In this document: piece by piece, positions 12,937-23,500 of the stretch | Position numbering within the stretch: position 1 is the first letter of the stretch | Layout: the number at the start of each line of letters is the position of its first letter | Assembly (NCBI GenBank): GCA_032173965.1 | Contig: JAVUNC010000004.1 | Coordinates: 59,931,501 to 59,995,500 of the forward strand | From: Sitta carolinensis | Lineage: Eukaryota; Chordata; Aves; Passeriformes; Sittidae | DNA length: 64,000 nucleotides | Direction: 5' to 3' | Notes under the pieces: generated by a model | What the model was told of the DNA's origin: nothing | The model's input: the letters and a program-made list of their open reading frames with translations, nothing else | Databases searched by the model: none | Position numbers and translations under genes: made by a program

Positions 12937-15900
12937 AATCGAGGCATTTAAATGGTCTGTTCAAGTGGTCCAACTCTAGCATGTTGCATTTTCATAATAA
13001 AATCATGTATGACATTCTCGAGATGGAGATGGTGATGTTCTAAAGTCCTTTTGTTTATGCGTTGCCAGAAGAAATTGATTAAATTGCCCAGGATTAGTGG
13101 CTGCTAAAGATTGTATTTTAATTAAATGGTACAATGTGTCACTCTCTACATGTTTTAGGCCATGATCTGTTGGCATAAACCACATTTTTTTCAAAGTTTA
13201 TTTTGTCTTGCTAAAATGAAATTTCCACACTTACCTACAGGCTTTACACCTAACAGATTCTGGCTTATCAGCTGGACATCTATGGCACTAGTTTACTTTT
13301 TACATTTGTGACATTTTTACATTTGTGAAATGTAAATATTACATAATAAAGAAAACACCACTGTGTTATATGTTGACCACATAAGGGATCTTTTAAAGCA
13401 AAATTCCATTACTATAGTTCCAAATGCCAGGGTAAAGCAGCCCTGAGCTGGCTGCCTACTTTTCTGCAATCTGATTTATGCCTTATTGAAATAAATTAAA
13501 AGATTTGCACTGACTTCGGAATGATTTCGATTGGATGTTTAACTAGTAATAGAAGTGATAATTTAATAAAAGCCCACATACTTCTCTCTTTTTTTCTCAT
13601 TAAATCTAATGCAAATCTAAAAGAAGGAAATTGAGAATTACAGTGAATTTGACAAGTTTCATTAAATTGCACAGTAGATTTAACCATAAAGCACAACAAG
13701 ATCCCAATGAAAAGCTTTTTCTTTTGCACACAGAGATTTTTCAGACTCCTATGTGCACCCATGTCAAATCTAACAGGCTCTTGAACCTCAGACTGTATTT
13801 TTTAAAAAATATATATATATATATTTTTCCCAATACCTCTAACATAACCTCTTGGAGATAATATAATATTGTTTTATTTTCCATCTCTCTCTTCAGTTTT
13901 ATTCTTTGTATGGCTTGGAAGGCCAAACAGAAGGATGGCTGCTGTACTGCTGGGAAAGGCAGTAACTTTCATGGGGTCGAGCTACAGACAGGTGGCCTAG
14001 GGGCTCTGTATAAATGTTGTAGCCAATGGTGTAAACAAATTACCAACAGTAGGTTTAGAAAATTATGTTGTTTATTTTGAAGAGGGATCCTCGAGCACCA
14101 GAGTTTATAATTTATCAGGAAAAATCAAGAGAAAGAAACTACACTTGGACAACATTGGTTTATAGAAAATAATTAAATTGAAGGAACAATAAAAATAGAA
14201 CTAAAGTTGAAACTGCGCACTTGCGATATCAAATATCAATGCAATCACTTTGCAGCAGATAATATGCATGGCAATTAGAGCTTTTTTACATTATATTATA
14301 ATAAATTCATAATTCATGCATACAATGAGAGCTTTTGGAAAGGAGCATTTGAATTTAACAAACACTACCACTCATCATCTGAGCAAAGATGGCAAAAGGA
14401 ATTTCAACATTATTTGCGATCTGAAAAATTGAACCATCGTTGTTGCTTTGTGTTGTGCTTCCCTTGCACAGACTGCAGTGCCTTCTGTCTGCTTTAGGGT
14501 GTGGCATCTGCCATTGGGGAGGAAAAACTGGCATGTGTTGCCTTTTATAGCAGACTGATTTCATTGTGCTGAGGGCCTCAATTTTATAGCCTCTTAGTTC
14601 CAATCTTGTAGCAGAGTTGCTGAAACAAATGGGAGGAAAAGAAGTTAGTGGTACGAACTCTTCAGTTTAAAGCCTCATCTCTTTTTTTTCCCCCTTTTCC
14701 CAGGGAAAACATTTCAAAGTAAATCTGTGTTAAAGTTTTGCGGGTTATTTTCCCAATTGGAAAGAGTTGTGGAGCGTGTCAGGAAGCATTGCGATCTGCA
14801 GCCCAGGCACTAGCAGCACATCTTAGCAGATCATCAATATATGTATTTTTGCTCAAATCTCAAAGTGTAAGTGTGTTTAATTGATTTTATATTTTATGTT
14901 AGAGTACACATGTAAAGAAATACACACAAGGAGACATCTATATTTTTATTTGCATATGAAAGACTTTAAAAATCAACTTAGGTGTTTTAATGTGTATAAT
15001 TAGTGTGCTTTTGAATATAGAAAGAAGAAAATCCAGGAGATAATGTCAAAAAGGCTCACTAACAAAGATGTAGTATTCTCTTGGCAAAAGCTGATGAACG
15101 ATTTGGCATGAATTCATCTTACGGTTCTGTTATTCTCTCTCCTACAAAGATGATATATCCCTTTCTAGCAGTTTGCATAGAATTGCAATTTGTTGTTGTT
15201 ACAGACTGTAATGACCCTTGGGTATGCACCTGATTCCCCCTGCTAGAATTACTCACCATTTTTTTCCTGCTCTGTGTTTATATATGTGTAGCCATATAAC
15301 ATTTTTGCACTTGCAAAGGATACCGAGAAAACGCACACAAAACCACCAACCAACCAAAACAACCAAACCCCCCAACTATAGAACAGAAGTATTAGCAAGA
15401 TGTACTTCACAAGCACTGACTTTTCAAAACTAAGTCTGCAATGCAAATCTTATTTCTGACTCTTCAGATAGAACTAAAATTAATAGACACTGGAATCACA
15501 CTGCTCATACATTTATCAATAATCTTTGCATGTAACTCAACATTAGAGCATGAAGCTTCTGCTCCTTTAATGTTTTCACAGTGAATTCAAAAAAGCCTAC
15601 CTACTCGTGACAGCATCTTTCTTGATATGCAGCGTTTTTCTCTACCATTATGATTGAATCTCCTATTTATCCATTTTGAAATTTGAAAACGTGCTTACCT
15701 TTAACAGAGCGTATAAATATATTAATTTAAAACATCGTGGTTTAGACCCTTGCTGTACTGAAAACACTTGTTAATATCCCAGTTTGCTGTGTTCATAGCC
15801 AAGTATTTGATCTCCCAAACGCTTTCATTAGTTGAATGTAACGTGTGAATATACCTTTTGTTATACAGGGTATCACTCGTATTAAGATAGTTATAAAAAA

Positions 15901-16260
15901 AACTTCAAACCGTTCTGGTTCAAAAATGTAGGTCAGCAGCGGCTTTCCATTTGGAGCAAGAGTTACTCAGATTACATATTTTGGGGTTTGTGTTACTACG
16001 TTTTCATGAGTGACTTGTGCATACTGGAAATTATATTGTTTGGAGAAACAATCATGAGACCGCAAATGTCTCTCGCTCTTTGATCAACTCCTGTTGAACT
16101 GCAGATAAGTACAGAGAACATATTGAAAACGGCCCTATATACAAAAGCATCATCAGTGCAATGACCGTTAGAATTTGGAGACAGCTGGACAATATGGACA
16201 ACTGCAAAGATGCTACCGCTGCAGAATTTTAGGTTAAATTTTATAACCGTCTGCACATAC
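12937..16260. other. Upstream intergenic DNA before the ARID1B CpG island
   Basis: AT-rich sequence with short AT dinucleotide runs (for example 13811-13828) and short frames only. No gene was recognised. GC content rises abruptly after 16270. Confidence 0.5.
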
Positions 16261-17215
16261 AATATAAATCTTCAGGGGGCGGGTGGCTGTATGTGTGGGG
16301 GGAATCCAAAACAAGTCTAATTTCTCCGTCACACCAGCAAACGTGTCCCTGCCCTCGGAACACGAAGCGGCTGCTGAGCACGACACGCGGGGCCGGGGAA
16401 CAGCGTGCAGCCCCCGAAAGTTTGACCGACCCATCTGCTCCGGCACAGCTGGAGCGCATGGCGGCCCCTCGCCTGCCTGCCGAACTGGCCCGCGCGGGGC
16501 AGCGCCGCCGGCGGCACCCTCGGCCCCGCGGCACCGGGGACGGTCCCGCTCCCCACCCCGCCCCTGCGGCGTCCGGCGGCCCGGGGCGCCCGTCGGGGCC
16601 CGCCTCGACCGCTCGGTCGGAGCAGCCCCGCGGCTTCGGCGCTCCGCGCAGGCCGCGACCTCAGGCGCGCACACGGGCGGGACCCCGCTGCGAGCGGGGG
16701 GACCGGCGGGGGCCGCGCCCCCCATCCCGCCGCGCTGCCGGGAGAGCAGGGAGGGAAGCGGGAGCCCGAACAAGTCCAGCGTGGAGTCCAGTCCGCGTTT
16801 TGCGGGTGCGCGGGAGAGATGGGGCGGAGGGGGCGATGGCTGCCGGCGCTGGCTCGCTCGCTCGCTCATGCCATGCTGGGCCAGCGCGGCTCCTGCAGAC
16901 GTGTGTTTACCCATATCCGGGTTAGGGAGGAAAGGAGGAGGAAAAAAAAAAAAGTTTCATTTAAACCTGAACAAAAAAACTTTCAACATGAAATCACACA
17001 GCGGGAACGGGCACGGACCGTAAGGCGTTCTTACCATTTCTAACCTCAACCACGGACTCGGGGAGGGAAATCGCTGTAACTCGGTGCGTGCGGAGCGGTC
17101 CGCAGGGGATACTCTGGGCTCAGTCAAGTCCCTGCCCCGGCCGCTTCTCCTTCTGCCCTTCTCCTCTCCTTTACCCTCACCCCTCTGCTCGCCCCCCTTT
17201 TTCAGGGTGGGAGTC

Positions 17216-17280
17216 GATTTTTTTTTTGTTTGTTTGTTTGTTTAGGGTTTTTTTTTTTTTTTTAATTTTTAATTTTTTTG
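17216..17280 (+). repeat. T-rich low-complexity tract immediately 5' of the ARID1B start
   Basis: A run of T, (TTTG)n and T again fills nearly 65 nt, ending about 50 nt before the start codon. If transcribed it is a strikingly U-rich 5' UTR. Together with the following tactattatCAG it also resembles a 3' splice site (see findings). Confidence 0.9.
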
Positions 17281-17319
17281 AGTAGTACTATTATCAGCAC
17301 CAATTTCTCCGGACTCGCA

Positions 17320-17331
17320 ATGTTGCGATGA
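17320..17331 (+). promoter_or_regulatory. Minimal upstream ORF (Met-Leu-Arg-stop)
   Basis: Read directly: ATG TTG CGA TGA. Its TGA overlaps the ATG at 17328 (ATGA) and ends two bases before the preferred ARID1B start at 17334. If the mRNA includes this segment, scanning ribosomes meet this ATG first. Its context (position -3 is C) is weak, so leaky scanning is expected. Confidence 0.6.
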
Positions 17332-17333
17332 TC

Positions 17334-19084
17334 ATGGCCGCGCAAGTCGCAGCGGCTCCGGCGAGTGCGAGCAACAGCAAGGGCAAAGCCCCGAGCCTGC
17401 CGGGCGGCCTGGGCCCAGAGCGAGGCCCGGGGGGGGCCGGGGCTCCCGGGCCGGGCCCCGCGCTGGGGGTCGGCGAGGGGAGTCCGGCCGGCGGCAGCAG
17501 CGTGAATAATTTAGATCACCATCTCCACCACCACCACCGCAGCGAGCCGCCGAACATGGCCAATAACGCGGCTCCCGCCGCTGCCGCCGGTAACAACAAC
17601 AACGCCAGCGGCGGCGGCGGCGGCGGCTCCTCCTCGGAGCCGGCTCTGAAGGAAGGTGGAAGCTCCTCGGAGTTATCTTCATCTTCTTCGTCTTCTTCCT
17701 CCTCCTCCTCCTCCTCCTCCAACCCGGGCTCGGCTATGGAGACGGGGCTGCTCCCCAACCACAAGCTGAAGAGCGTCGGAGGCGATCACCCCGCCGCGCC
17801 GCCCCACCACCACCATGCCCACCACCCGCATCACCATGCCCACCACCACCATGCCCACCACCCGCACCACCACCACCATGCACTACAGCAGCAGCTAAAT
17901 CAGTTCCCGCCGCCGCCGCCGCAGCAGCCGCCGCCTCAGCACCATCCCGTGCAGAATAACAACAGCAGCCTCGGCGGCGGCGGCGGCGGCAGCGGCAGCA
18001 ACAACAACGGCGGTGGCGGTGGCGGCGCTGCTCAGCCCAGTGCAGACATGGAGCAGCAGCAACATGGAGGAAAAGACAGTGTTTTGGGCGCTAGCGAGCC
18101 CCCCAGCAGCCGCAGCAAATGCTGAATAAAGGCGCCGACGAGGAGGAGATGCCCGGCAAGATGGGCGAGCCCATCGGCGGCCGCTACGACCACCCCGGCT
18201 TGGGACCCCTGGGCGGACAGCAGCAGCCCCAGCAGCCGCCCCCGAGCGCTGGGAGCGGCGGCGGCGGCCTCGGCGGCGGCGGCGGCAGCGGGGGAGGCGG
18301 CGGCGGCCCCTCCGCGGTGGGTGTCTCGGAGTTCAATAGCTATTATGGCAACCCTGCCCCTGCCCCTGCCAGCAGCGCTACGGCGAGCCGCGCCGGGCCT
18401 TGCTTTGATCAACATGGCGGACAACAAAGCCCCGGGATGGGGATAATGCACCCCGCGGCGGCCCCCAACAGCATGGACCCCCTGCAGAACTCCCACGAAG
18501 GGTACCCCAACAGCCAGTACAACCACTACCCGGGCTACGGCCGCGGCCCCAGCGGCGGCGGCGCGGGCGGCGGCGGCGGCGCGGGAGCCGTGGCGGCGGC
18601 GGCGGCGGCCGCCGGGGCAGGCGGCGGCGGCTACGGGGGCTCCGCGGCGGGCTACGGGGTGCTGAGCTCCCCGAGGCAGCCCGGCGGCGGCATGATGATG
18701 GGCCCTGGCGGCGGAGCCGGCCTCGGCAAGGCTGGTGCCGGCGCGGCGGCGGCGGCCGGCGGCTTTGCGCGGTTCTCCGGCCAGAACCAGCACCCGTCCG
18801 GGGCCACCCCTACCTTGAACCAGCTGCTCACGTCCCCTAGCCCCATGATGCGGAGCTACGGCAGCAGCTACCCCGACTACAGCAGCCCCAGCGCCCCGCC
18901 GCAGCCCCAGCCCCAGGCAGCGGCGGCCGCCCCGGGAAGCCAGCAGGCAGCGGCGGGCATGGGCATGGGCAAGGACATGGGCGCCCAGTACGGAGCGGCG
19001 AACCCGGCCTGGGCAGCGGCACAACAAAGGAACCACCCGGCGATGAGCCCCGGGAACACCGGGCAGGCCATCAGCAGGACCCAG
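17334..19084 (+). CDS. ARID1B: ARID1B coding exon 1 (5' end of gene; contains apparent 1-base frameshift)
   Basis: ARID1B (BAF250B) is a nuclear subunit of the canonical BAF (SWI/SNF) ATP-dependent chromatin remodeller, mutually exclusive with ARID1A, and scaffolds the complex on DNA. This exon encodes the disordered N-terminus, about 584 residues once the frameshift is allowed for. With Met 17334 as residue 1, visible landmarks are: Ser run at 115-129, [16 protein letters not shown] conserved block next, His-rich tract at 158-182, ALQQQLNQF, Gly-rich stretches, [29 protein letters not shown], an Ala run, YGVLSSPRQ, the LxxLL motif LNQLL near 495-499, and [14 protein letters not shown] at the exon end. 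The start at 17334 has a strong context (A at -3, G at +4) and gives MAAQ, as in long vertebrate isoforms. ATG 17328 is in frame too; an in-frame stop lies at 17283. Frame changes at 18099-18104. Exon ends CAG|GTAACT in phase 0. Family identity is very secure; the exact start is inferred. Confidence 0.95.
17676..17720 (+). repeat. ARID1B: TCN repeat encoding 15 serines
   Basis: Fifteen consecutive Ser codons. The first six use TCT, TCA and TCG; the last nine are pure TCC. The homogeneous TCC block is the younger, slippage-prone part and is likely to vary in length between individuals or species. Confidence 0.95.
17805..17879 (+). repeat. ARID1B: His-rich coding repeat with a 36-nt internal duplication
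   Basis: Twenty-five codons of which twenty are His, interrupted by Ala and Pro. At DNA level the 23-nt block at 17808-17830 recurs at 17844-17866, exactly 36 nt (12 codons) downstream, so the tract grew at least partly by an in-frame tandem duplication. His-rich tracts at this position are a known feature of vertebrate ARID1B. Confidence 0.93.
18099..18104 (+). other. ARID1B: Apparent 1-base deletion in a C run (frameshift inside ARID1B exon 1)
   Basis: Before this C6 run the ARID1B frame reads ...[12 protein letters not shown]. Continuing in that frame gives SSRSKC and a stop at 18123-18125. In the next frame the sequence reads [20 protein letters not shown] and continues as ARID1B to the exon end. 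That second frame has a stop at 18092-18094, so it cannot extend upstream. A seventh C would join the two frames seamlessly. Homopolymer undercalling is the simplest explanation; a true germline variant is the alternative. Confidence 0.88.
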
Positions 19085-19171
19085 GTAACTCCCCGCGCTC
19101 GGTTAATGACGGTTCATGCCTTCGTTTCGCTCGTGTCGGGCTCTTAGTTTCTTTATAATTCACTTTTTTTG

Positions 19172-19238
19172 TCTCTCTCCCCCCCCTTTTTTTTTTTGTC
19201 TTTTTTTTTTTTTTTTTTTTTCTTCCCCCCACCCCCCC
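19172..19238 (+). repeat. Long C/T-only tract just inside intron 1
   Basis: Apart from one G at 19198 and one A at 19231, every base from 19172 to 19238 is C or T, including runs of T and C. It starts about 88 nt after the exon 1 donor. Such tracts can adopt triplex (H-DNA) structure and are hard to sequence. Confidence 0.9.
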
Positions 19239-19586
19239 GTTCTCTTCTGGGCCAGTTTTGCCCCTCGCTGCCTCCGTAGCGAGGGTGAGCCGTGCACAAT
19301 GCGCGGCCCCGTTGGGGCTGGAAGCACCGGAGTGTGGCTTTCGCTGCCGAAATTAGGTTGTTCTCAGACCCAATTAATATTTTCCCCCACCACTTTGAAA
19401 CAGCGTTGGAGAGCGCAGGGCCGGAGGACAAGCAGCTCGGGACGGACGGGGGCGGGGGGTTGGATTTTGTAACCGGAGTACCGGACCCGGGGGGCTCCCA
19501 GGGGATAACGTTCATTATCTTTCACGGGGCCTTTTTTTTTTTTTTTTTCTGCTTCTCTTTATAACCCGTTGCATTCTTTTTTCTTT

Positions 19587-19590
<4 letters not shown>

Positions 19591-19642
<52 letters not shown>
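19591..19642 (+). repeat. Poly-T run of 52 bases
   Basis: Uninterrupted T52 in the CpG-rich start of intron 1. There is no adjacent retroposon body or target duplication that I can see, so it is not obviously the tail of a minus-strand insertion. The exact length is likely to be unreliable in any assembly. Confidence 0.95.
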
Positions 19643-19645
<3 letters not shown>

Positions 19646-19649
19646 TTAA

Positions 19650-20515
19650 ATCTCCGAGCAGAACGAGTTGCGCCGTTGCGCGCTCTCAGCAAATTAGTTT
19701 GTCACTGATTGGAGTTACCGCAGTGAGATCCACGTAACGCGGCCGCGCTCCTTTCCCTGTGGGAAGAGCGCGCGCGCGCAAAGGCGCGTGTGTGCGCCCG
19801 GTCCGCGCGGGTCGTCCCGGCCCGGTGACCTGCGGGGGACTGGCCCGCCCGCTGCAGCGTGCGCGGGCGCGTAACTGCCTTTCGCTTCTCCACAAACACA
19901 CGCGGAAATAAAATAAATAATAAATAAAAAAAATAAAAAAAAGGAGGGAGGAAAAAAAAAAGAGGGAAAAGTCCTTGGCGTCAGCGAAGGGGCGCGGGCA
20001 CCGGGGCAGGCCGCCGCCCTCGCTCCCTCCCGCACTCCTGTGCCCCAGCCCCGGTAACTCCGGCGATCGATCGATGGATGGATCCAATCGATAGGCAGGC
20101 GCGATGATCGCGGGTGCGGCGCAGCGCCTTTCCACGGCGGCGCGGCGCGGCGCGGGAGGAATGCCGGCTAGCCGGGCGCGACCCTTGGAGGAGCGTCCGG
20201 GTCTCCTCCGCCCGCCAGGTTGGGAATTTGAATTGTGGAGGTAAACTGGCTGCAACCGTCTCCCGACAGCTGCCTCCGAGTTGACATCTAATCTGCCATC
20301 TGATTGGCTCCGCGCGCGCCATTGGGCACCTCGCGCCGCTGATGTAAATAGAGGCGCTGGAGCGGCGCAGGCACAGGAGCCCCCGCCGCAAACACCGCCG
20401 GCACCGGGGGGCACCGGGGCAGCGCCGCCAGCACCGCGCCTCCCCGCGCCCCCCGCCCCCAGCCTGCCCGCGCCGCCGCCTCCTCCGGGGCACCGACCCG
20501 TTTGTTGATCTGCTT
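19650..20515. promoter_or_regulatory. CpG island continuation in intron 1 with two inverted CCAAT boxes
   Basis: CpG-dense sequence resumes after the poly-T. At 20298-20330, GATTGGCTCC and CCATTGGGCAC give two ATTGG (inverted CCAAT, NF-Y type) cores about 20 nt apart, followed by ATGTAAATAGAGG and very GC-rich sequence up to 20510. This looks like a core promoter, usable for an alternative ARID1B first exon or for antisense transcription. No matching exon is identified. A CGAT-rich micro-palindrome lies at 20062-20092. Confidence 0.5.
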
Positions 20516-23500
20516 ACCTACATTGGCTTACTTGTTTTAGATTTTTTTTTTAATTCCACGCTAGTTAGAGGCGGTAGGGAAAGTGCCTCGTAGTAGCAGT
20601 GCTTTTGGACGAGAGTTCGGGCTTTCGGGTCGCGCTTGCGCCTTCTTACCAAAAAAAAAAAAAAAAAAAAAAACCAACAAAAAACCCTGACAAAACTAAA
20701 CATTTTGTGATGTTGCAGATGACGGATGTTATGCGGGGGATTGGATTTTTATTAAAAAAAAGAAACCAAATACTAGTTTCGTTGCATTTCTGTTAGCTCG
20801 ATGCCTAACCTGTGCATGCCTCTTAAAAAGACCGTGTTTGCATGTCAGCTGCTGTAGGTGAGAAAATGCCGTGTATTGTACAAAGAAGAAAAGAAGGAAC
20901 CGTTCTGCCAGAGGTTGTGTTTGTTTCAGCTCTGCAACAAATCCAGATATTCGGGAGAAAACGTGCTTTCGTATTTGAATTGTGGTTAGAATACTTCAGG
21001 AAGCATCGGGAGTTGTTGATCTCATTATTTTTCTACACAAGTGTGAGATTAGGCTTGAATTCTCAGTAGGAAAGTGAATTGTGTTAAATGGAGGAGTGCA
21101 TTAGAATTTTATGAGTTTCTTTTCCCTTCAACAAGATCTTTCTATTAAGAACTGTTAAATCTTTTAACAGCTTTTAACAGCAAGGTCTGACAGGAACAAA
21201 TGCAGGTGTATGATTTTGGGGTCCTCCAACGGCTGGATCTTTCCATAAAGTAATGAATAGAATTTGGTAAAATCGCCGCTTAATACTGCTAATGGTGTAT
21301 TAATCCGGAAAAAAAAAAAAAAAAGAAACCTTATGATGGGCTCTGTGCGTGTTTGTCTTCCAACAGACCATTCCTGTCATGTTTCTAGTTTTTATTCCAT
21401 TTTCCTTTTTCTTCCAAGGAAATAAGATTTGTGTGTGTGTATGTTAATTTTTACCTGTTTTTAAATTTGCAGTGGTAAAAGGGTCACTGGAAGCCTTAAC
21501 GTAATGAGGCCTCGTATGCATAGCCTTTTGTAATTACTCTAAAAATATTTGCATCATCTCCTTTATAAAAAGGTAGTTCAGAATTTGTGGCTTTGAAAGC
21601 TAGGAAAACCGTTGTTGGATATCATACATTCTAGTTCAGGGTGCTGTTTCTTCATGGCAGAGATTGTTTAAAGTATTTTATTTTTATTGCAGGAGTAAGA
21701 GTAAATTCATTTATGTCCTCAGTATGACCCTTAGAAATACTTCCTTATATTTATGGGTTTACATCCTCTCTTTCAGATGTCTTTTTTTCTTTTTTCTTTT
21801 TTTTCTTTTTTTTTCCACTGCAAGGATTGGCATGCAGCTTAGAAAGAATAGTCTGTTAGGAGCACATTTTCTGTGATTATTTTTAAATTTTTTTTTCCTC
21901 AAAATAATTGTCATAAAGGAGAGACGTCATTGTTTTCTGTATTATGATTTTTCCATTTAACCAGTAAGAGATTGAGATAAAATATTTTTCAGGTTTTAAA
22001 TTAATAATTTTTGATGCATAAAATGGGTTGTGTCAAAAAATATAGTTACCATTCGCTTGAAGAACACAGTTAGTTTTGTACGTTGTTATTTATTTTTAAT
22101 TCCCACATGTCAATCTCCATGTATGTTGTATCATTAAGCAGAGAAATTGATTGCTTTTTGAAACAGAAAACTGGAATATTTAGTCCAGCATCTGAACAGA
22201 AGGCTTCTCTTAATTTTTTTTTAATAATCATCTGTGTGTGTGCTCTCGATACGTGTATACACACATTAGGATATGCTCACTTGTCATGTGTCTTTGCAAA
22301 GCAGATGTTGATTGGCCCCTAAGCCTATAAGGAACTATTGTCCTGTGAACAGAGAAAAAGGACCGACAGTAGGCTACAACATCTGAGATGCTTGTTCAGG
22401 AAATTCTTGCCTCGGCATGGGTAATTTTTGTAATATGCAGAACTGTGGCATCCTACTCTGAACTAAGTTCTGTATTTGTCCAGCTTATTAAATTATTTAA
22501 GAAAATCCTGTTTTCATTTAATTTAATCACCTTACCCAACTGAGAGATTGTGATGGAAGCTTGCAATAGAGGCCTCCTGCTTCTGAAGAAACATACATTT
22601 TCGAAGCAGATGGATGTTGCTCACACAGATACATTGATTTGGTGGAGGGGAACTTGTGTGATGATAGTACAGTACCTTGTCATTCAGCTCTTTTGATTAT
22701 TGATTAATCCTTGACAGCATACAGATATTTAGAGTCCTGAGGCTCCTTTTTTTCACTTCTGATTTGCACTGCAGTAGTTTAACACATTAGCTGGCCTGTC
22801 AGTGTGCACTTTATACACATCTTCCTCCTTTGTGTATGTCTACATGATTTACACACACCTACACAGAAGGAGAGAACCTGGGTCTTTTCAGGAGTACCTG
22901 TAAGATACAGAGCAAGTGCTAGGAAAAAATCTGTCGAGCTGCTCTGAGTTTGTGTATGTGTCGTTTGTTTTGTTGCAGAAAAACTCTGAATATGCCTGAT
23001 TCTGCAGCTCTTTTTATGCCAAATAGATTGCCCATATTGAGAGTTCTGGCTAAGCCAAGGCTGCAGAATCATGTCCTGTGCCTGAAGGCCATTAAACAGC
23101 TGTTAGTGTGGTGAATAGATTCTTGATGTCTCAGTGGGAGAATAAAATATATTTTTCCCTGTGCAGTTTCAAATAAACAGTTTAGTATTCACATAGCTTC
23201 TATTTAGAAGTAGCAAATAGCAATATTCACAGTTAGTAGCATCTATATATATATTACGACCATATATTTGACACTTTGTGGTTTGGTGTTCAGTTATTGG
23301 TTTCTGTAGTAGCGCTTATGCCTACACACGGAACAGCAGAACTCTGTGTCCAAGATACAATAAAGAAAGAAAGATGCAAACCTGCCTACTCTATTACTGC
23401 TTCCATAATGTAAGGATTCTTCTGCTAAGCAAGTCAGTTACTGTCTTTTTCGCATTCTGATCTGAACCTAGGGGGATGAAAACAAAGGCATTTAATCTAT

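Larger units (their letters stand above)
16270..17333 (+). promoter_or_regulatory. ARID1B: ARID1B promoter / 5' UTR CpG island
   Basis: Sequence becomes extremely CpG-dense from about 16330 to 16910, then stays GC-mixed up to a T-rich tract just before the start codon. It directly precedes the ARID1B reading frame, so it is inferred to hold the promoter, the transcription start and the 5' UTR. There is no TATA box at an obvious site, as expected for a CpG-island promoter. A (CTCG)n micro-run lies at about 16855-16868. The exact start site cannot be placed. Long open frames on both strands here are by-products of base composition. Confidence 0.75.

Noticed and set aside
13600..15450. Perfect octamer (ATGCAAAT) motifs near 13610 and 15438
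   Set aside because: A few octamers are expected by chance in 64 kb of AT-rich DNA, and they do not cluster.
16234..17023. Frames of 210-246 codons on both strands upstream of ARID1B
   Set aside because: They overlap each other in CpG-island sequence lacking stop codons and show no domain or conserved ARID1B sequence; treated as promoter and 5' UTR.
18092..18125. Exon 1 frameshift as evidence of an ARID1B pseudogene
   Set aside because: Exon 1 has a large intact CpG island, a consensus donor and a 30.7-kb intron followed by an intact, conserved exon 2. A processed or decayed copy would not look like this.
18032..19036. 334-codon minus-strand frame
   Set aside because: It is the antisense of ARID1B exon 1, and its Ala/Gly/Arg-rich composition mirrors the GC-rich coding strand.
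19686..20493. 242-codon and overlapping minus-strand frames
   Set aside because: GC-rich intronic sequence with poly-Phe/Leu from A-runs inside; no coding features.
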